36,763 nt of DNA from Actinomycetota bacterium (GTDB lineage: Bacteria; Actinomycetota; Actinomycetes; Nanopelagicales; Nanopelagicaceae), in assembly GCA_016870835.1 (NCBI GenBank), contig VGAG01000009.1, positions 1 to 36,763 on the forward strand. Reading direction: 5' to 3'. Positions within the stretch are counted from its first letter, which is position 1. Each line of letters starts with the position of its first letter. A program made the position numbers and the translations under genes. Of the stretch, positions 34,439 to 36,763 are shown one piece after another. The notes beneath the pieces were generated by a model that was not told the DNA's origin, did no database searches, and saw only the letters and a program-made list of their open reading frames with translations.

Positions 34439-35341
34439 GTGAGTAACCGGACAAGGACCTTTCTTTCCCTCTGGACGGTTTACATAATCTGGGGCTCCAC
34501 ATATTTCGCGATTGCAAAGGTAATCGCAACGATGCCACCGCTGCTATCGATGGGAATTCGTTTTACTCTCGCGGGACTCATTCTTCTCGCCTTTATCCGA
34601 GTTACGAAGGGGAGTAAGGAGTTCGCTATTCCGCGACCCGAAATTCTCTCTGCCTCCGTGCTCGGTTTTGTAACCCTTGGCTTTGGCCTTGGAAATGTCG
34701 CTGTCTCCTCCAAGCATGTTCCAACCGGTGTTGTTTCCTTGATCATTGCCGCCCTCCCACTTTGGATAGCTCTCTTTCGCACGGTGGCGCGCGAGAAGAT
34801 CTCTAAACGGAGTTGGCTCGGGACCCTTGTTGGATTTGCTGGCGTTGTAATTCTCTTAAAGCCGGGCAGTATCGAATCGGTCAGCGGTGTCGATTCGCAG
34901 ACCCTCTTCTTCTACATGTTCATGGTTCTAATCGGAAATATCGGTTGGGCGCTTGGCACATACCTCGCTCCTAGATTCCCCATCCCTAAAAACTCTCTTC
35001 TATTTACTGGAATCGAAATGCTTGCCGGAGGTATCGCTTTAACAATTGCTGCGCTAGTTAGGGGCGAAGAGTTATCAGACTTTCTCGATGCCTCAAATAC
35101 ATCTTGGTTCTGGTTCTTCTATCTTGTTCTTGTTGGTTCGATTGCTGGGTATACCGCTTACTTATGGCTTGTTATGAATGCACCGGTCTCTTTAACTGCA
35201 ACATATGCCTATGTGAATCCTGTAATTGCAGTAATTCTTGGAGTTCTATTCTTAAATGAAACTATTACCCTTAATTACGCTCTCGGTGGAGCCATAATTT
35301 TGCTTGGGGTTCTCACCGTAGTCTCAAGTGAGCGAAAGTAA
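34439..35341 (+). CDS. EamA/DMT-family transporter
   Basis: 300-aa membrane protein with ten predicted hydrophobic segments in two EamA repeats. The family start YIIWGSTYFAIAKVIATMPP and the C-terminal NAPVSLTATYAYVNPVIAVILG are clear; they resemble the RhaT/YdcZ-like metabolite exporters. The substrate is unknown. GTG start preceded by a well-formed promoter with leaderless spacing. Its 3' end overlaps the amidotransferase gene by 18 bp. It is divergent from cbiM, with the two promoters back to back within 80 bp. Confidence 0.9.
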   Translation: MSNRTRTFLSLWTVYIIWGSTYFAIAKVIATMPPLLSMGIRFTLAGLILLAFIRVTKGSKEFAIPRPEILSASVLGFVTLGFGLGNVAVSSKHVPTGVVSLIIAALPLWIALFRTVAREKISKRSWLGTLVGFAGVVILLKPGSIESVSGVDSQTLFFYMFMVLIGNIGWALGTYLAPRFPIPKNSLLFTGIEMLAGGIALTIAALVRGEELSDFLDASNTSWFWFFYLVLVGSIAGYTAYLWLVMNAPVSLTATYAYVNPVIAVILGVLFLNETITLNYALGGAIILLGVLTVVSSERK

Positions 35342-36061
35342 CTCACCTTTCATACTTTTCCGATCAACTATAAGTGCGCTGTGATTTGGCATCAGAGTCC
35401 AACCTTCCTGATCCCACCCAGAAGAGGCAACTAAGCACCCTTTCTCATCGAGTCGATAGCGAACTTCGTAGTAGTTCGGCTCGGTCCAGGAAGGGCGGTT
35501 ATCGGGTTCATGCTCGCTAATCACGATAAGAAAATCTGAATTTAGGAACATCGAATTGATGCTGCTGTATTTATAGCCAGCCTTGATACTAAGAATAGAT
35601 TGAAGAACACCCTCTTTAAAACCATGCTCCTTAATTTTAGTAAGCGCATAAAGAAAGAAGAGTTCACTATCGCCTGTTCCAGTGCGAAGTTTTAAGTACT
35701 CAGGGCTTATGACATCCAAAAGCGCATCGTATGGTTGAAGCGCGCCGTTATGAATAAATGCCATATCTTCATATGCGAATGGATGAGCATTCTCTTCATT
35801 TACAGTGATTCCTGGGGAGGCCCAGCGAAAATGCAATAACGCTCCTTTAGCTCGCTCTTGCCTTACTAATTCTTGAAAGCTATCGCTATTGGCTGCGCTC
35901 TCTACGCTCTTATAAGTGCTCTTTCTCTCCTCATCGACTACCGAATAGCCCCAGCTATCTTTATGAACCGTAGAAAGTTTTACAAAATCTTTAAAACGGG
36001 CACCACCGAAATTCTCAATTGAGGTTGGTTCTTTGGAGACATAACCAAGGAGACGGCACAT
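35324..36061 (-). CDS. Class II glutamine amidotransferase domain protein
   Basis: 245-aa Ntn-type amidotransferase: the catalytic Cys2 after Met removal (MCRLLGY), RWASPG, the NEENAHPF segment, FIHNGAL and the TGTGDSELFF segment are all present. It resembles stand-alone GATase II proteins such as YafJ and EgtC; the latter hydrolyses a gamma-glutamyl bond in ergothioneine synthesis, but egtB and egtD are not nearby. The substrate is therefore open. TAAGAT lies 6 nt before the ATG. It is divergent from the M48 peptidase gene. Confidence 0.88.
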   Translation of the reverse strand: MCRLLGYVSKEPTSIENFGGARFKDFVKLSTVHKDSWGYSVVDEERKSTYKSVESAANSDSFQELVRQERAKGALLHFRWASPGITVNEENAHPFAYEDMAFIHNGALQPYDALLDVISPEYLKLRTGTGDSELFFLYALTKIKEHGFKEGVLQSILSIKAGYKYSSINSMFLNSDFLIVISEHEPDNRPSWTEPNYYEVRYRLDEKGCLVASSGWDQEGWTLMPNHSALIVDRKSMKGELLSLT

Positions 36062-36067
36062 AATGAA

Positions 36068-36073
36068 ATCTTA
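36068..36073 (-). promoter_or_regulatory. candidate -10 of the amidotransferase gene, leaderless spacing
   Basis: TAAGAT on the minus strand, then 6 nt, then the ATG at 36061. Confidence 0.55.
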
Positions 36074-36078
36074 TCGAC

Positions 36079-36084
36079 TACCCT
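36079..36084 (+). promoter_or_regulatory. candidate -10 of the M48 peptidase gene, leaderless spacing
   Basis: TACCCT, then 6 nt, then the ATG at 36091. Its -10 is only 5 bp from that of the divergent amidotransferase gene, so the two promoters probably exclude each other. Confidence 0.55.
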
Positions 36085-36090
36085 CATCTC

Positions 36091-36763
36091 ATGTTGCTAG
36101 AAGCCTTGGTTCTAATTGTTTTAACTACTTTCGTCCTCGAATCAATTCTTGATGAGCTAAATCAGAGAAGCGCCCAAAACGCGCCCGATCCGCTAGTTGC
36201 TCATCTCTACGATGCTAAAGAACGCGACCGCTCAATTTCATATGGGCGAGAGCGGAACCAATTGGGCCTACTAATGGGGGCTGTAACGACTGTAGCCATG
36301 ATTCTCGCTTTAGCCTTTGGATGGTTTGCTGACTTGGACGCTTTTATCTCAGAACGAGTTGATAACTCGATTTTAGTTTCGCTCTTTTTTATTGGTGCAC
36401 TCGGATTCATCTCGTGGATATTGAGCCTGCCGTTTGCGATTCGCTCAACTTTTGTAATTGAAGCAAAGTACGGATTTAACAAATCCACCCCGAAGACCTT
36501 CATTCTGGACACGGTAAAGGGAACTGTGGTTGGGGTTTTGATTGGGGGAGCGCTTCTTGGAGCGGTGATTTGGCTATACGAGCGATTTACCGATCGTTTC
36601 TGGCTCTACGCCTGGTTACTCGTTGCCGGTTTCTCAATTTTCATGTTTATGTTTGGAACAAAGTTGATTCTTCCGCTATTTAATAAATTGACCCCACTTG
36701 AAGATGGCGAACTTAAATCAGATATCTCCAAATACTGCCAATCCCAGGGCTATGCGCTCGGAA
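36091..36763 (+). CDS. M48-family CAAX prenyl protease/Ste24-like peptidase (3' end outside window)
   Basis: The first 224 residues of a membrane metallopeptidase. The part seen is the Peptidase_M48_N region: several hydrophobic segments, FVIEAKYGFNKSTPKTFI with LDTVKG, and LILPLFNKLTPLEDGELKSDI, close to the Ste24/HtpX-like N-terminal domain. The zinc motif HExxH should follow beyond the right edge. Bacterial homologues act in membrane-protein quality control or processing; a prenyl-CAAX substrate is not expected. The ATG at 36091 is supported by TACCCT 6 nt upstream. Confidence 0.87.
   Translation, partial: MLLEALVLIVLTTFVLESILDELNQRSAQNAPDPLVAHLYDAKERDRSISYGRERNQLGLLMGAVTTVAMILALAFGWFADLDAFISERVDNSILVSLFFIGALGFISWILSLPFAIRSTFVIEAKYGFNKSTPKTFILDTVKGTVVGVLIGGALLGAVIWLYERFTDRFWLYAWLLVAGFSIFMFMFGTKLILPLFNKLTPLEDGELKSDISKYCQSQGYALG

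Noticed and set aside
1-36763. CRISPR arrays, tRNA or rRNA genes, insertion sequences, prophage or toxin-antitoxin genes
   Set aside because: None seen; the window is almost wholly filled by recognised single-copy chromosomal genes and the remaining gaps are too short.

Overview
The window looks like a chromosomal stretch from a streamlined, moderate-GC free-living actinobacterium. The best guess is a freshwater Nanopelagicales (acI) relative, but this is inferred from gene content, order and compactness because no rRNA is present. Actinobacterial markers include the CeoB/CeoC potassium-uptake pair, a PimB-type phosphatidylinositol mannosyltransferase, inositol-3-phosphate synthase behind a PadR regulator, a RipC-type NlpC/P60 hydrolase and a DUF3000 protein. 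The remembered order of Mycobacterium tuberculosis Rv2692-Rv2680 (ceoC, ceoB, TRAM methyltransferase, dxs, RNase D, DUF3000) and Rv2190c-Rv2182c (ripC, pimB, fadD15, SRPBCC, acyltransferase) is largely kept. Coding density is extreme: no gap exceeds about 115 bases, and several convergent genes overlap at their 3' ends. No rRNA, tRNA, CRISPR, insertion sequence or phage gene was seen.

Layout. 1-2489: two TrkA-type K+ regulators (minus; the first runs off the left edge) divergent from a TRAM-domain RNA methyltransferase. 2526-7151: aconitase and Dxs. 7090-10413: fadA-fadB beta-oxidation operon. 10423-14083: Fe3+ ABC transporter (binding protein, permease, ATPase) behind a 24-bp palindrome. 14142-15983: DUF3000 and RNase D. 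16046-19817: EamA transporter, a RibD-type reductase, a small four-cysteine protein, RipC-like hydrolase and PimB. 19806-22793: fadD with a soluble histidine kinase and NarL-type response regulator. 22845-28493: SRPBCC protein, ROK glucokinase, Gfo/Idh oxidoreductase, alpha/beta hydrolase with a membrane tail, PlsC-type acyltransferase, PD-(D/E)XK protein and LysE exporter. 28608-30232: PadR and Ino1. 30270-31844: ECI2-like isomerase and HSDL2-like SDR. 31860-34358: CbiMNQO/NikMNQO metal ECF transporter. 34439-36763: EamA transporter, class II amidotransferase and a CAAX-type M48 peptidase (partial).

Main observations. (1) Nearly every first-in-operon gene has a TAnnnT -10 hexamer ending 6-7 nt before its start codon, which is the geometry of leaderless transcription; this also fixes most start codons. 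(2) The metal ECF operon has a Nur-type box, TTGCAA-N5-TTGCAA, exactly filling the 17-bp spacer between its -35 and -10, which suggests nickel-repressed nickel uptake. (3) Its Q subunit appears to start at CTG inside a CTGA overlap; a caller limited to ATG/GTG/TTG would drop the first 68 residues. (4) Perfect palindromes lie at the promoters of the iron transporter, plsC and padR-ino1. I found no convincing entirely new biological system; the novelty is mostly regulatory.

The genes link iron and nickel import, fatty-acid activation and oxidation, and phosphatidylinositol/PIM lipid synthesis (Ino1, PlsC-type acyltransferase, PimB) with cell-wall hydrolysis and central metabolism.
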